Shown here piece after piece: positions 9,915 to 21,980 of a stretch of 64,000 bases of DNA (the first letter of the stretch is position 1; every line of letters begins with the position of its first letter). Below the pieces are notes generated by a model that did not search any database, had not been told where the DNA came from, and was given only the letters and a program-made list of their open reading frames with translations. Source of the stretch: Plotosus lineatus (Eukaryota > Chordata > Actinopteri > Siluriformes > Plotosidae); the NCBI GenBank assembly GCA_024760905.1, contig CM045729.1, positions 8,045,163-8,109,162 of the forward strand, written 5' to 3'. A program made the translations under genes and the position numbers.

Positions 9915-12393
9915 TCATCTCTTTGGTCTTCCTCGAGGCCTTCTGCCTGGTAGTTCCAACCTCAACATGCTACTACCAATATACTCACTATCCCTCCTCT
10001 GTACATGTCCAAACCATCTCAATCTAGCCTCTCTGACTTTGTCTCCAAAACATCTTACATGTGCTGTCCCTCTGATGTGCTCATTCCTGATCCTATCCAT
10101 CCTCGTTACTCTAAAAGAGAACCTCAACATTTTCATCTCTGCTACCTCCAGCTCTGCCTCCTGTCTTTTCCCCAGGCCACTGTTTCTAAACCATACAATA
10201 TCACTGGCCTCAACACCGTCTTGTCCACTTTTCCTTTCATTTTTGCTGATACCCTCCTATCGCACATCACACCGGACACTTTTCTCCAACCAGCCTGCAC
10301 ACGTTTCTTCACCTCTTTTCCACACTCTCCATTGATCTGGATTGTTGAGCCTAAGTACTTAAAATCCTCCACCTTCCTTATCTCTGCTCCTTGTAACCTC
10401 ACCATTCCTGTTGGGTCCTTGGCATTCATACACATGTATTCTGTCTTACTGAGGCTAACCTTCATTCCCCTCCTTTCCAGGGCATACCTCCACCTCTCTA
10501 GGTTTTCCTGCACTTGTTCTCTGCTCTCACTGCAGATCACAATGACATCTGCAAACATCATAGTCCATGAGATTCTTGCCTCACCTTGTCTGTCAGCCTG
10601 TCCATCACCATAGCAAACAGGAAGGGGCTCAGAGCTGACCCTTGATGCAGTCCCACCTCCACCTTGAACTCTTCTGTCACACCGACAGCACACCTCACCA
10701 CTGTCTTACATCTCTCATACATGTACTGCAACACTCTAACATACTTCTCTGCCACTCCAGACTTTCTCATGCAATACCACAGTTCCTCTCTCGGCACCCT
10801 GCCATATGCTTTCTCCAGATCCACAAAGGCACAATGCAGCTCCGTCTGACCTTCTCTGTGTTTCTCTATTAACATCCTCAAGGCAAAGACTGCATCTGTG
10901 GTTCTCTTTCTTGGCATGAAACCAAACTGTTGTTCACAAATGCTGACCTCTGCCCTGAGTCTTGCTTCCAGTATTCTTTCCCATAACTTCATCGTATGGT
11001 TCATCAACTTTATCCCTCTGTAGTTGCCACAACTCTGCACATCTCCCTTGTTCTTAAAAATGGGCACAAGCACACTTCTCCATTTCTCTGGCATCCTCGA
11101 ACTCTCTAAGACCTCGTTGAATGTTCTTGTCAGGAAATCTACTGCTTCCTCTCCTCGACACGTCCATACCTCCACCGGTATGTCATCAGGGCCAACTGCC
11201 TTTCCATTCTTAATCCTCTTCAATGCCCTCCTCACTTCACCCTTACTAATCTTTGCTACTTCCTGGTCCTGAACAATCACCTCTTCTACTCTTTTTTTCT
11301 CTCTCATTTTCCTCATTCATCAGCTCTTCAAAGTACTCTGTCCATCTTCCCAGCACACTTCTGTCATCAGTCAATACATTTCCCTCTCTGTCCTTAATCA
11401 CTCTGACTTGCTGCACATCCTTCCCATCACTATTTCTCTGCTGTGCCAACCTGTATAAATCATTTTCTCCCTCTTTACTTTCCAACTGAGCATACAAGTC
11501 ATCACCGCTACCTTCGCCTTACGCTGTGTCTCCCTGTTCTCCTGTTTACTCTCTTCAGTCCTCTTAATGTCCCACTTCTTCTTAGCTGACCTCTTCTTTT
11601 GTACACACTCCTGCACTTCCTCATTCCACCACCAAATCTCCTTATCTCCTCTCCTTCCAGATGACACACCAAGTATTCTCCTACCTGTCTGCCTGATCAC
11701 ATTAGCTGTAGTTGTCCAGTCATCTGGAAGCACTTCCTGACCACCCAAAGCCTGTTTCAACTCCTCCTTGAAGACAACATAACATTCCTCCTTTTTCAGC
11801 TTCCACCACTTTATCTTCTGCTCTGCCTTTGCCTTCTTCACCTTCCTCACCATCAGTGTCATACTGCACACCACCACCCTATGCTGTTTGGCAACACTCT
11901 CACCCACTACTACTTTGCAGTCACTGACTTCCTTCAAATTACATCGCCTACACAAGATGTAGTCTACCTGTGTGCTCCTACCTCCGCTTTTATAAGTAAC
12001 TCTATGCTCCTCTCTCTTCTGGAAGAAAGTATTCACCACAGCCATTTCCATCCTTTTTGCAAAATCTACCAACATCTGTCCTTCTGCGTTCCTGTCCTGG
12101 ATATCAAACCTGCCCATCACTTCCTCGTCCCCTCTGTTTCCTGCACCAACATGTCCATTGAAGTCTGCCCCAATGACTACTCTTTCATCTTTGGGGGTAT
12201 TCTGCATCACTTCATCTAACTCCCTCCAGAATCTCTCCTTCTCTTCTCGCTTACATCCTGTCTGTGGGGCATAAGCACTAACAACATTGAACATCACGCC
12301 TTTAATTTCTAACTTGAGACTCATCACTCTGTCTGACACCCTTTTCACTTCTAGAATATTCCTGACAAACTCCTCCTTCAAGATAACTCCCAC
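9915..12393 (-). pseudogene. RTE-type LINE endonuclease-reverse transcriptase, broken
   Basis: Three or more frames on the minus strand together cover one LINE protein. An apurinic-type endonuclease domain lies at 11398-12393 (GADFNGHVG, VDYILCRRC, KQHRVVV), then a linker. The reverse transcriptase lies at 10558-11316 and 10142-10693 ([47 protein letters not shown]), and the basic C-terminus at 9915-10136. The catalytic FADD has become FADV at about 10550, and there are frameshifts near 11300, 10600 and 10140. It therefore cannot copy itself. Confidence 0.85.
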
Positions 12394-12614
12394 TCCATTT
12401 CTCTTCTAGCCTTGCTACCTTTCCACCTGGTTTCCTGAACACACAGTATGTCCACTTTCTTTCATAGTTCCAACATTCAAAGTCTCTGTTTTCAGTCCTA
12501 GACTCATGCCTTTCCACTTCTATCTCTGCATACGGACACGCCTCCCCGCCTCTCCTTCTTCGATGTCTTCGACAAACAGCAGTCCAATTTCCACCAGCAC
12601 CCTGTTGGTTAACA

Positions 12615-12973
12615 TTGGGCAGTGGTGGTCTAGTGGTATAGGGCGCTGGATCGCTGATCCAAAGGTTGGGGGTTCGAGTCCCACTCTCCACAAGGTTGTC
12701 ACTGTCCCCCCCAGTGCAGCTAACTGGGCTATCAAAGGCGGGCCATGTCTCCCACTGTCTATGGTGTGAGGTTCATGTAAAAGAACCATTGCTGACTTTC
12801 GTAAAGAGTAGCTGCAAAGTCGTCAGCGTGTTTCTGTCCCTTGCTAAAAGGATTGTGTCAGGAAGGGCATCCGACGTAAAAACCTCTGCCAAATCAAACG
12901 TGCGAATCCGATGATTCGCTGTGGCGACTCCCGAGTAAAAAGGGAAAAAGCCGAAAAGAAGACAGACAGACAG
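12615..12973 (+). repeat. tRNA-derived SINE (family I) with RTE-like 3' tail
   Basis: The A box TGGTCTAGTGG and B box GGTTCGAGTCC are perfect RNA polymerase III promoter elements. The 3' part (GATTCGCTGTGGCGACTCC through GCCGAAAAGAAG) matches the 3' end of the RTE-type LINE. The SINE is bounded by a perfect 16-base target duplication ACCCTGTTGGTTAACA at 12599-12614 and 12974-12989, inside the LINE 5' end. Confidence 0.9.
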
Positions 12974-13342
12974 ACCCTGTTGGTTAACAGCACTGATGGC
13001 GGTTGTTGTTAACCCGGGCCTCGACCAATCCGGTATGACATTCTTTCTTGTGATTCGCATATTTTATTTGGCATTTGTTTTACGCCAGATGCCCTTCCTG
13101 ACGCAACCCTCTGCATTTACCAGGGCTTGGGACAGGCGTGAGGGAGAGACACCGGTTTGTGCCCCCCCCCATGGCTACAGAGAGACATTAACTGATAACT
13201 CTTTATTGTCAAAGTACTGTACATTACATACATGATTTTTTTTGTGTGTGTGCTCTGGCCACCTGTCGCCACTGGGCAGTGCCAGTTATTGCGTTGTTCT
13301 ATCCTTTATCTATATGAGATTCAAATGAAAGACAAAGAGTAT

Positions 13343-13434
13343 ACACATACACACACACACACAGCACTCACACACACATCTCTCTCTCGCTCTCTCTCAC
13401 ACACAGACACACACACACACACACACACACACAC

Positions 13435-13482
<48 letters not shown>

Positions 13483-13653
13483 ACACTCCCAAACACACAC
13501 ACACACAGTACACACATACCCAGTACATATACATATACAAACACAAACACAACACACACACAGTACACACACAAAAACAAACACAATCCAATTCAGTTCA
13601 GTTTTACTTATATTGTGCTTTTTACAATTGCAATGATGGGTGCTGTATATGTG

Positions 13654-13701
<48 letters not shown>

Positions 13702-13732
13702 TGTGTTTGTGTGTGTGTGTATGTGTGTGTGT

Positions 13733-13772
<40 letters not shown>

Positions 13773-13788
13773 TGTGTTGTCTGTGTGT

Positions 13789-13825
<37 letters not shown>

Positions 13826-13840
13826 GTATGTGTGTATGTG
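13343..13840. repeat. Opposed (CA)n and (TG)n microsatellites
   Basis: 13343-13580 is CA-rich with a short CT tract; 13655-13840 is TG-rich. The two arms are about 75 bases apart and complementary, so they form a large imperfect palindrome. All long frames here are low-complexity artefacts. Confidence 0.95.
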
Positions 13841-14050
13841 ATGTTCAAACCATCTCAACTGGCTCCTTTCAATACGAAGACACCCACACACACAGTGAAT
13901 GCGAGTAATATATTTCTTTTCATCTTGAGAGAATGAGCTACTGGGCCCAATGGACTGCTGTGTGACTGACCTGGTAGCATTCCGTACTTATGTTGTTTTT
14001 GCCTGCATATCTTTTTGCTTTGTTGTTTCACTAAACACACATGCACAGAA

Positions 14051-14051
<1 letters not shown>

Positions 14052-14121
<70 letters not shown>

Positions 14122-14222
14122 AAGAGCGAGAGAGACAGAGAAGAGAAAGAGAGAGAGGAGAGAGACAGACAGAAAGAGACAACGATAGGAAGAAGAAGAG
14201 AGACACACAGAGAGAGAGACAC
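14052..14222. repeat. (GA)n microsatellite
   Basis: A pure GA run of about 68 bases followed by interrupted GA/GACA to 14222. Confidence 0.95.
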
Positions 14223-14231
14223 ACATCATGT

Positions 14232-14350
14232 TTCTGCCCTGTGATGGCCTGGCGAGATGTCCAGGGTGTACTCTGCAACCATCCAGAGTCAACCGAGAAG
14301 GGAACCAGCCTCATCGTGACTTTAGTGGTTCAGAAAATTAATGAATGAAT
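14232..14350 (+). repeat. SINE/L2-like 3' tail fragment
   Basis: Contains 'cctgtgatggcctggcgag' and the 'gtccagggtgtactctgc' segment and ends in AGAAAATTAATGAATGAA, like the tails of the SINEs at 27201 and 30913. The head is missing. Confidence 0.7.
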
Positions 14351-14608
14351 ATTGTCTAAGTGGGTGAGTCAGGGAATTATGCATTTCATTTAGTAAGGCG
14401 TGTCCTGTAAGCACAGTGCACCTGTAGACACAACCTGTATGACTGACAATTTCTTCATTCCAATATAGCGAAATTAAACTGATATGTGTTCCTAACACAC
14501 ACACACACACACGGCTAATTGATTTTCTTTTGGTTACTTCTTTTGATGATCTGCTCAATGGTTTCAAAGAATATTACAGGTAAATACATTTTATTGGCTT
14601 TATTTGAT

Positions 14609-14664
<56 letters not shown>

Positions 14665-16030
14665 TTTATTTTTCTTGCTCTTAGACCAAGCTGTGAAATG
14701 TAAACTGTTCGAACCGTGTGCCCAGCAAAGGTGTTTCTGTGTGGAATTTGCATATTTTTTCCATCCTATCTTGGGTGTCCTCCGGGCACTCCGATTTCCT
14801 CTCACAGCTCAAAGATATGTAAATAATATATGATGTGTAAATAAGGCTATTTGATTATTCCAAATCACCCCTGGGTGTGTATTTAAGTGTGAATGGCAAC
14901 AAGGGCACATGCTCACCCAAAGCCTGGGTAAATCAGGTGAGTTTTGGGAGAAACCTGATGACAGACACCATAAAACACCTCACAGAGAACATGGTATAGA
15001 TCTGACTGAGTAAACAGTGAATGAGCGAATGAATGAGTGAATGAATAATGTTCTCCTGATGCTGTTGGGAAAGGATTTTTACAGTTCAATTTTTGTACTT
15101 TATTATTTCTCCTGTACAGTCTGACGCTTCATACTTTATTGTGTCTACCTACGGTCTGACTCTTGGCTGGTGTCTAGACTCCTGATTCCGATTTCTGAAA
15201 GAAATTCCTCCAGTTTCAGTGTGCAGACACTTATGCTCACAGGTTTTGTTCTGCTTTAGCATTAATTATTATTAAAAAATAATAACAAATAACAAATATG
15301 AATTATTTTATATGTCTGTGCTGCACAAGAGGGTTACATTTTTTTGTTTCTATCTTTATTAGTATAAGGTGTGAAACTGGGTCAGGTGAACTTAACAGCC
15401 ATGGATTGGAATTATGGTAAGCAACACTAAATCTGGTTTTACTGCTTTTTTACACGCTCATTGATTTTCTCTCATGCATTTAAATACCTACACTCACACA
15501 TCAAGTCAGATGAGTATCCATTGCCTTGAAATGTCTTCATTTAGAGCCAGAGCATCAATCATATTCTGGATTATAACGTGCCATGGGGTGTTGCGAAACA
15601 AAGACCCGTTCTAAGAATTTCTTGGAATGCAATTTTAACTGAACCCTAACTGTAGTCATTACACTATGCAGCATCATGCTGCATACTGCACGCATCAGAT
15701 GAGTGGGAGTGAAGGGTCGGAATGTCCCCAATGATAATCATTCTCATCATAATCTCTCTCAGGTTGTCCTGTCACATCTCCTCTCCTTTTTAGCATAATT
15801 ATTCCAACCAATTTCTGGATATGGCCACATCACACCCTGCAGTCCAGCAGCTGACAGAGTTTGTAGGAAAGAATTCCTTCAATCTACACAAATGCTGGAA
15901 GAACAGGTTTTACATATCCCCAATCTAGTGAACCCAAGACTGCCGACCTGTGCAGGGAAATAAAAACCACAGTTTGAATGTTCATGTAAGAAGGTAAATA
16001 AAGTTTTGAAAGTGTTGAATTGAGTCCAAT
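14351..16030. other. Non-coding, with (GT)n at 14610-14662
   Basis: A clean GT run of about 52 bases, a degenerate SINE-like piece at about 14730-14960, and otherwise sequence in which I recognise nothing. No open frame with a known domain. Confidence 0.6.
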
Positions 16031-16167
16031 TACAGTAGGTCCTCGATATTCGTAGGGGTTCGGTTCCGGCCCCTCCCGCGAATGAAGATAAGCAAGTTCT
16101 GTACCCGGAAGTAAAACCCCATGTATCACGTCACATACGCGAATCAGCAGCCGGTAATTAAAATACA

Positions 16168-16957
16168 GTGATACCTCAGCTCACGAACATAATTGGTTCC
16201 CAGAAAGTGTGTGTAAGGCGAAAAGTTCGTCTTCCGAACATTTATTTCCCATAAGAAACCATTAAAATGAGAATAATCCGTTCCCAGGTCCCCATAAAAC
16301 ATAATTTTCTAGTAAATAAGCCTTAAAACTACACAAAAATATACCTTATTTTATGTATAATAAATGTGCTATTGTATTGTAATTAAAGAAATAAACTGTA
16401 CTGTATAATAAAGTCGTTTTATTTACCTTTGTGATGGTAGTTGAAGGCTTGATGGAATGGACTGGGAGGAGGAGGGAGGGAGGGACTTACTGTTTGGAAG
16501 GAGTGTTTGGAAACGCCTACTGTTTGGAAACACCCTTAGCCACACACGCACCCTTAATAGCTTCCTTGTTCTTAAGGATGGGAGCAATGGTAGACTTAGC
16601 GTACTGGTACTGGGACGCTAAGTCACACAAACGCACACCTCGTTCGTGTTTTTCAATGATCTCCGCCTGTGGTGGGGTCTTTTTCGGTGCCATAATAGCA
16701 AAAGTACACTCAATATGGTCCAAAATGTCTATCAAACACAAACCACTTCCGCACTCAAAGAAAGGGGGTGACGAACTGTGACGCCGTGAGCGTGCTTCAG
16801 CTTCTCGTGGCCGCCACCGTGGCGCTGTTTGACCTCGTGGTTTGATTCGTCCGCTGAAAACTAGTTCGTCAGCAGAGACTATATGCTCGCAAATTTAATG
16901 TTCTTGAAGCGAAAAGTTCGTGAGCTTAAGCGTTCGTCAGCGGAGGTTTTACTGTAC
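16168..16957 (-). mobile_element. Tigger/pogo-like DNA transposon, internally deleted
   Basis: The ends are inverted repeats: ACAGTGATACCTCAGCTCACGAAC at the left pairs with a right end read as TACAGTAAAACCTCCGCTGACG on the other strand. The minus strand at 16517-16693 encodes an N-terminal pogo-type helix-turn-helix (MAPKKTPPQAEIIEKHERGV, then YAKSTIAPILKNKEAIKGA). The catalytic DDE part is absent, so this is a deletion derivative. A further TIR-like segment at 16033-16165 ('acagtaggtcctcgatattcg') suggests it landed in another, older DNA element. Confidence 0.7.
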
Positions 16958-17474
16958 TAGTATCAATTACATGCACTAAGATATGCTTCTTAAACACATT
17001 CTATAGACAGTCTTACTCATTCATTCAGTATTAATTTAGTAAAATGTAGTAATGATTAAGAAACACTTAATTTTTTTACTGTGATATTTATTGATAATAA
17101 AATATAAACATTATACAGAATACGTATAAAAACACCTTTAAATGCATTCTTTTAAACCATACAGCACTGTAGTTTTCAAAAATGCCCACGAGAGGAAGGT
17201 CTTGCATTAAGTATGAACTGTATTAAGTCCAAGCAGCTCAGCCACGCCCCTCAGCCGGAGCGAGTAGAAAACAGAATTTTAGAGTGAGAGAGTTAGAGTG
17301 CGTTACATAACAAAGAAGCGGTGATGTGATGTGAGTTAATCCTCTGGCGCAAAGGTGAGCGTGCTTTTGTTTATTGGAAGTAAATGAGAATAGAGAATTC
17401 AGGTGTGAGCCACCAAGTAGCTCAGCCACGCTCCTCAGTCAAAACGGAGAGTAAACAGTTATTGAGAGGCACAG
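16958..17474. other. Non-coding spacer with a short direct repeat
   Basis: The segment 'agctcagccacgcccctcag' at about 17235 recurs with changes at about 17420. No gene is visible. Confidence 0.5.
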
Positions 17475-17797
17475 CACCAAAATTCCACCTCCCTATTCCG
17501 TCCTATTGGGACTATATGAGATGCGCATGCGCAGAATATCAGTTCGCGTGAGTAGAATATCAGTGTTCAACATACGTTTTATCTATGCTATGTTTTTTTT
17601 TAATTTCGCTCGTTAGAAGTGGAAGTTCGAAGAACTTTTTGAGGACTGAGTGTGATTCATTGTTTAAAAATCACTTTTGGAGACGTTTAGCTGGTTCGCT
17701 TGAATGACAGCTGTGAATTTGACCAAAACGGCCACAGGTCGTGGTCAGCCTAAAGTGCTAGAACAGTGTCAACACAAAGAGTGTCCAGCAACAACGT

Positions 17798-17802
<5 letters not shown>

Positions 17803-17851
<49 letters not shown>

Positions 17852-20402
17852 TTCTGCTTAGTCCAGGGTCGGGTCGCGGGGGCAGCAACCTAAGCAAAGA
17901 GATCCAGATGTCCTTCTCCTAAGCCACTTCCTCCAACTCTCCCGGGGGGACACCGAGGCGGTCCCAGACAAGCCGAGAGACATAATCCCTCCAGTGTGTT
18001 CTAGGTCGATCCCGGGGCCTCTTCCCGGTTGGACATGCCCGAAACACCACACCAGGGAGGCGTCCGGGGGGCATTCTGACCAGATGCCCGAGTCACCTCA
18101 ACTGGCCCCTCTCAATGCGGAGGAGCAGCGGATCTACTCCGAGCTCTCCCCGGATGGCAGAGCTTCTCACCTTATCTCTAAGGGGGAACCCCGCCACCCG
18201 GCGAAGGAAGCTCATTTCAGCTGCTTGTATCCGTGATCTTGTTCTTTCGGTCATTACCCAAAGCCCGTGACCATAGGTGAGGGTTGGAACGTAGATCGAC
18301 TGGTAAATTGAGAGCTTTGCCTTGCGGCTCAGCTCCTTCTTCACCACGATGGACCGGTACAGGCACCGCTTAACAGCAGAGGCTGCAGTGATCCGTCTGT
18401 CGATCTCTCACTCCATCCTTCCCTCACTCGTAAACAAGACCCCAAAATACTTAAACTCCTCCACTTGGGACAGGACCTCATTCCCGACCCGGAGGGTGCA
18501 TTCCACCATTGTCCGACTGAGAACCATGGCCTCGGACTTGGAGGCACTGATCTTCATCCCGGCTGCTTCGCACTCAGCTGCGAATCGCTCCAATGAGAGC
18601 TGGAGGGCCCGACTTGATGAAGCCAAAAGGACAACATCATCCGCAAAAAGCAGAGACGATATCCGATGGCCACCAAATCAGAACCCCTCATCGCCTCGAC
18701 TGCGCCTAAAAATTCTGTCCATAAAAATTATGAACAGAATCGGTGACAAAGGACAGCCTTGGCGAACTCCAACTCCCACTGGAAACGAATCCGACCTGCT
18801 GTTACCAATACGGACCAAACTCTGGCTCCGGTGATACAGTGACCGAATAGCACGTAGCAACGGATCCGGAACGCCGTACTCTCGGAGCACGCCCCACAAG
18901 ATCGTTCGAGGGACACGGTCGAAAGCCTTCTCCAAATCCACAAAGCACATGTGGACAGATTGGGCAAACTCCCATGCCCCCTCCAGAATCCTGTGGAGTG
19001 TATAGAGTTGGTCAAGAATGCTACGGCCAGGACGAAAACCACATTGTTCCTCCTGAATCCGAGGTTCGACTGTCGGTCGGGTCCTCCTCTCTAGTACCCC
19101 TGCATAGACTTTCCCAGGTAGGCTGAGGAGTGTAATTCCCCGATAATTGGAACACACCCTCCAGTCCCCCTTCTTAAAAATTGGGACCACCACCCCAGTT
19201 TGCCAATCCAGAGGTACAGCCCCTGATGACCACGCGATGTTGCAGAGACGTGTCAACCAAGATGGTCCTACAACATCCAGAGCCCTGAGATATTGCGGGC
19301 GGATCTCGTCCAGCCCCGGAGCTCGACCACCGAGGAGTTTTCTGACAACCTCAGTGACCTCCACTCCAGTGATGGGCGGACCCTCACCTGAACCCCCAGG
19401 GTCTTCCTCCTCCACGAAGGGCGTGTTGGTGGGATTGAGGAGGTCCTCAAAGTATTCCCTCCACCTCTCGACAACATCCCCAGTCAAGGTAAGCAGCTCC
19501 CCACCTCCACTGTAAACAAGTGTTTGTTCCCACAGGCTAACAAAACCCGATAGGCCTCCTTCTTCATCTGGACAGCCCCCTTCACCACAGGTGTCCACCA
19601 CCGGGTTCGGGGATTACCGCCACGACAAGCACCGACGACCTTACGGCCAAAGCTATGGGCTGCCGCCTCAGCAATGGAGGCACGAAACATGGCCCATTCG
19701 GAGTCCATGTCCCCCACCTCCTCCGGAACATGGTTGTAACTCTGCTGGAGGTGGGAGTTAAAGGCTTCTCGGACAGGGGACTCCGCCAAACGTTCCCAGC
19801 AGACCCTGATTACACGCTTGGGCCTGCCAGGTCTGGAAGGCAACCTCCCACACCACTGAAGCCAACTCACCACCAGGTAGTGATTGGTAGACAGCTCAGC
19901 TCCTCTCTTCACCCGAGTGTCCAGAACATATGGTCGCAAGTCCGATGACACGACTACAAAGTCAATCATCGAACTGCGACCTAGGGTGTCCTGGTGCCAA
20001 GTGCACTTATGGACACCCTTATGTTCGAACATGGTGTTCGTGATAGACAAACTATGACGAGCACAAAAGTCCAACAATGAAACACCATTCGGATTCAGAC
20101 TGGAGAGGCCGTACCTACCGATCACACCCTTCCTGGTCACACTATCGTTGCCCACATGGGCGTTGAAGTCTCCCAAGACAACGAGCGAGTCTCCCGAGGG
20201 AGCGTTCTCCAACACCCCCCCCCCCAAAGACTCCAAAAAGGGTGGGTACTCTGAACTGTCATTTGGTGCATAAGCACAAATAACAGTCAGGACCCGTCCC
20301 CCCCACCCGAAGACGGAGGGAAGCTACCCTTTCGTCAACCGGGGAGAACCCCAACATTTGGGCACCGAGACGGGGGGCAACAAGAATACCCACACCGGCC
20401 AC
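17803..20402 (-). mobile_element. Rex3 LINE (RTE clade), antisense, 5'-truncated
   Basis: The 3' end carries a (CAT)n tail at 17803-17850 (ATG repeats in sense). ACAACGTTTC occurs on both sides (about 17795 and 20400), a likely target duplication. The coding part contains DWQTGVVVP and the nucleotide stretch CGGTGACAAAGGACAGCC, both hallmark positions of fish Rex3 reverse transcriptase. Confidence 0.9.
18093..20236 (-). pseudogene. Rex3 endonuclease-reverse transcriptase, broken
   Basis: The minus strand holds part of the endonuclease at 19484-20236 ([28 protein letters not shown]). The reverse transcriptase is at 18678-19601 (NYRGITLLSLPGKVYAG, EEQCGFRPGR, FVDLEKAFDRVPR, VRQGCPLSPILF), continuing at 18408-18626 with an intact FADD near 18640. 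The C-terminal domain is at 18093-18347 (YVPTLTYGHGLWVMTERTRS). Frameshifts near 19500, 18670 and 18380 break it into pieces, and the endonuclease N-terminus is missing. Confidence 0.88.
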
Positions 20403-20720
20403 AACGTTTCTTTTTTGCAATTCTCTCACTGAAAGTGGAAGTTCAAAGAACTTTTGGAGGACTGTGTGATTCTTTGTTTGAAATCACTTTTGGAGACTTT
20501 TAGCTGTTTTGCTTGAAGGACAGCTGTGAATTTGACCAAAACGGCCGCGGATCGTGGTCAGCCTAAAGGGCTAGAACAATGGCAACACGTGGTGTGCCCA
20601 GCAACAACCCCGAGGGGGTAGAGGCTCGTGAGGGAGCACTTGGCATTGTACAGAGCATGCCGTCAACTCCCAGAAGTGGAAAGAGAAGGAAATCCTCATG
20701 GGTAAGGAAAGAGCAGCCAA

Positions 20721-21866
20721 ATGTCGAGCACACTGCTGCCTCAGACGGAGAGTGGTGAGACCCCTGATGATCTAGTTTCAGCCAAAGCTCGAGGCGACAA
20801 GCTAGCAAGCAACAAGGAAGGTGTGGTCACCGCTGATAACCATCTCATGAAACTTTTAGATTTTATGGTGAAAAATCAAATGACCAGACTGCAGCTATGC
20901 ATAAAGTGGAAAAGACGTTAGAAAATGTTGGTAGGAATTTGACCACTTTTCATGGTGACAGAAACTCATGGCCGTCTCCGATCCTGCCCACTTCTGATTG
21001 TGTACCAGGCGGAAGTAAGCAAACAATGGCGAAAGGCAACGCCACTTCCGATACAGATGAGGAGGAAGGTGCTGAATTTGATACATTAGTCACCAATTAG
21101 TGTCTCAGGTATGTGGAATGACAGTGAAATTGGTGACCCAGACACAGAAGACTCCAATGCCTCGTTCATGTCTTCATTAATGAATAAATTCTCAGATTTC
21201 TTTTGTGACGATGAAAAGACTTCAGACGATATAAAACCAGAGTTAGCGAAGTTTCATTGGGGATGGACTGGCCAAAGCGCCAGATTTCACAAAGTTGAAG
21301 GTCCTAGTGGACAAATATTTTCGTCCTAAGAATTGTGAAGGCTTAGTGGTGCTGAAAGTAAATGAAGAAATCTGGCACGAGGCGAAAGCATAAAGCAAAA
21401 CAAGAGACATAAAAATGCAACATGGGCAGGGCTTACTGGTTAAATCCATGATCCCCATCATTCAAGTTACGACACTCTGATGACAAGCATAATACAGCGT
21501 TGGTGGTATAGTGGTGAGCATAGCTGCCTTCCAAGCAGTTGATCTGGGTTCGTTTCCTGGCCAACACACCAGGGCTTAGACTGCTGGCAGGTGCACAAGC
21601 AGACATGAATGTGAAATGGTGCGATGCATTTAAGTAGACTGTACTTGACTGGGCCATATAAGAGCCTTTGTACTTCTGGTATGATCACCACCAGTGAGTA
21701 TTTGTTTGGCGCTGAGTTGCATAAGAAAATAAAGGACATTGGAGACTTTAAACAGATAAAGGAAGGGAAAGAAAGTTTTTGTGTCCGACAGACCAAGATA
21801 TTGTCAGAACAAGCATCAGAGGGACTAAGGGTTCCGCAAGTAAAGGCAGAATTGTCAAAAAGATAA
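20721..21866 (+). pseudogene. DIRS-like gag region, broken
   Basis: Several short frames (20721-20921, 20897-21100, 21111-21329, 21624-21866) cover an acidic, charged protein. The last part, PYKSLCTSGMITTSEYLFG followed by ELHKKIKDIGDF, resembles DIRS capsid-region proteins. Stops and shifts separate the parts, and a tRNA-like insert splits the region near 21500. Confidence 0.6.
21497..21568 (+). tRNA. tRNA-Gly(TCC)-like pseudogene or SINE head
   Basis: 72 bases that fold as a tRNA. A GCGTTGG acceptor strand pairs with CCAACAC except for one C-A mismatch, the D arm contains the A box TGGTATAGTGG, and the anticodon loop CTTCCAA gives anticodon TCC. The T stem keeps pairing through two G-U wobbles. 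The T loop reads TTCGTTT, so the nearly invariant A58 is T and the B box is damaged. No CCA is encoded. Its place within the gag region of a transposon and the B-box change argue for a non-functional inserted copy. Confidence 0.7.
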
Positions 21867-21980
21867 CAAGGTGAGGTACATACCTGAGCAGTTTTTGGGA
21901 TAAACACTCCTGAAAACTTTTATGCTGGGAAAGTGCAACATTTTGCAAGTAAATGGGCAGACATTTCATCTGATCCTTGA

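Larger units (their letters stand above)
9779..13175 (-). mobile_element. RTE-type LINE, nearly full length, antisense, interrupted by a SINE
   Basis: The 3' end is at the left (reverse complement of CTGAAGGGAAAAGCCGAAAGG) and the 5' untranslated end at the right (12990-13175). A SINE at 12615-12973 splits the 5' end. Without it the element is about 3.0 kb, the usual size for RTE elements. The terminal sequence matches the pieces at 7472, 36440 and 62780. Confidence 0.85.
17585..20610 (+). repeat. About 200-base tandem terminal repeat of the DIRS-like element, separated by Rex3
   Basis: 17585-17799 and 20405-20606 match closely (AGTGGAAGTTCGAAGAAC / AGTGGAAGTTCAAAGAAC through GTGGTCAGCCTAAAG and CAGCAACAAC). 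The first unit runs straight into the Rex3 insertion; the second continues into the gag region. Confidence 0.85.

Noticed and set aside
10005..11489. Plus-strand frames of 60-200 codons rich in Ser, Leu, Pro and His
   Set aside because: They are the antisense shadow of the LINE reverse transcriptase; the same frames recur wherever that LINE occurs.
13232..13936. Several long frames of His/Thr or Cys/Val repeats on both strands
   Set aside because: They are translations of CA/TG microsatellite, with no non-repetitive coding part.
14031..14314. Long Ser/Leu or Arg/Glu frames
   Set aside because: Translations of the GA microsatellite.
17704..17922. Frame with a run of 17 His
   Set aside because: It reads the (CAT)n tail of the antisense Rex3 element.
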